Below the pieces are notes generated by a model. It was not told the origin of the DNA. It did not search any database and saw nothing but the letters and a program-made list of their open reading frames with translations. A program made the position numbers and the translations under genes. DNA of 64,000 nucleotides, taken from assembly GCF_002743335.1 (NCBI RefSeq), contig NZ_PDZB01000016.1:1-64000 (forward strand). The letters run 5' to 3'. This DNA is from Sporosarcina sp. P32b (GTDB lineage Bacteria > Bacillota > Bacilli > Bacillales_A > Planococcaceae). The stretch's first letter is position 1; the number at the start of each line of letters is the position of its first letter. Below, piece after piece: positions 63,600 through 64,000 of the stretch.

Positions 63600-64000
63600 T
63601 TATTTCTTCATAAACACAGGTTCGTTGTTTTCGTCTACCGTGTACGGCAAGGAGTATGCCGGGAGGACTAGGGAGTCTTCGTATAGTAGGTAACGGATAT
63701 CTGTGCCAGGTTCTATTTCAGGCTTTTGTTCCATCAAGATTTTGTTGAGGTCGATGGAGTAGTCTACATAGAAGTTTCCGTCGCCGCCTACTACAATGGG
63801 CAGGTGGGCGTCAGAGTATGGGCTTTGGACGGTTAGTGGTTCTTTAAAGCCCATTTTCTTGAAGTCTACTGCATACACGTTGTCGCCAACCGGATCTAGA
63901 AATGGAAGTTCTCCATTGATAAATTTGCGCAAATTTAAATCACGCAGTTTTTCAGTCGTACGTAAGTCGACTAGTTTAACTGTAGGATTTTCTTCTACAT
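63600..64000 (-). CDS. Hypothetical protein, C-terminal part only
   Basis: The frame is open from the window edge to the stop at 63600, giving at least 133 residues; a TTG at 63932 inside it is not a convincing start, since the frame continues upstream with good coding character (NPTVKLVDLRTTEKLRDLNL). The visible part is soluble, with LPFLDPVGDNVYAVDFKKMG and VVGGDGNFYVDYSIDLNKIL, and looks beta-rich. I do not recognise the family. It precedes spoIVA, where B. subtilis has yphF, but I cannot confirm that identity. Confidence 0.65.
   Translation of the reverse strand, partial: VEENPTVKLVDLRTTEKLRDLNLRKFINGELPFLDPVGDNVYAVDFKKMGFKEPLTVQSPYSDAHLPIVVGGDGNFYVDYSIDLNKILMEQKPEIEPGTDIRYLLYEDSLVLPAYSLPYTVDENNEPVFMKK

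Overview
The window looks like chromosomal DNA of an endospore-forming member of the Bacillales, most likely Planococcaceae (Sporosarcina-like). Pointers are spoIVA, a bacillithiol synthesis gene (bshA), gpsB, dynA, mrfA/mrfB, a B-type RNase P RNA, a menaquinol:cytochrome c reductase operon, an SLH-anchored exoenzyme and a stand-alone CheX. Most genes lie on the minus strand, in the order known from the Bacillus subtilis ypbR-spoIVA segment read backwards. The genus is an inference from content and order; no database search was run.

Region by region: 0-5.6 kb holds two small unknown genes and a tight operon dynA - sulfurtransferase - metallophosphoesterase. 5.6-10 kb holds divergent cheX, a DinG/XPD-type helicase, the THUMP rRNA methyltransferase YpsC and the RNase P RNA with its promoter and terminator. 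10-13.5 kb is a plus-strand insertion between rnpB and gpsB: an array of GAGCG motifs every 20-21 bp, then a short UvrA paralogue and an AlkA-type glycosylase. 13.5-15.3 kb has gpsB and mrfB with a coupled 40-residue ORF. 15.3-23.2 kb is an accessory block separating mrfB from mrfA: a WYL-like protein, DUF4385, DUF2254, an Xre regulator plus DUF3169-like membrane protein behind a perfect palindromic operator, DUF488, a decayed phage-type replication protein, a Fur-like box, a TMEM175-type channel, a gene fragment and an SLH 5'-nucleotidase.

23.2-42.9 kb returns to conserved order: mrfA-yppE, recU-ponA (divergent), dnaD-nth-ypoC, aspB, ypmB, dinG, panBCD, birA, cca, bshA, dapB, ypjD. 43-50 kb has a YitT-family protein, the YugP zinc protease, ypjA, qcrABC, ypiF, ypiB and ypiA. 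50-57 kb is the aromatic supraoperon aroC-aroB-aroH-hisC-tyrA-aroA with cheR in front, but without the trp genes found there in B. subtilis. 57-64 kb holds ndk, menaquinone side-chain genes (hepS-menG-hepT), mtrB (TRAP), folE, hbs, spoIVA and the C-terminal part of an unknown gene.

Themes: an unusually dense set of DNA repair and recombination genes (two DinG-type helicases, MrfA, MrfB, short UvrA, AlkA, Nth, RecU); chorismate, menaquinone and respiratory-chain supply; pantothenate, biotin and bacillithiol cofactors. The least explained signals are the helically phased GAGCG array, a 13-bp perfect palindrome between dynA and cheX, two related long inverted-repeat elements (35.9 and 63.4 kb), and the regulator-operator module at 17.7 kb. 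I found no CRISPR array, no intact transposase and no tRNA.
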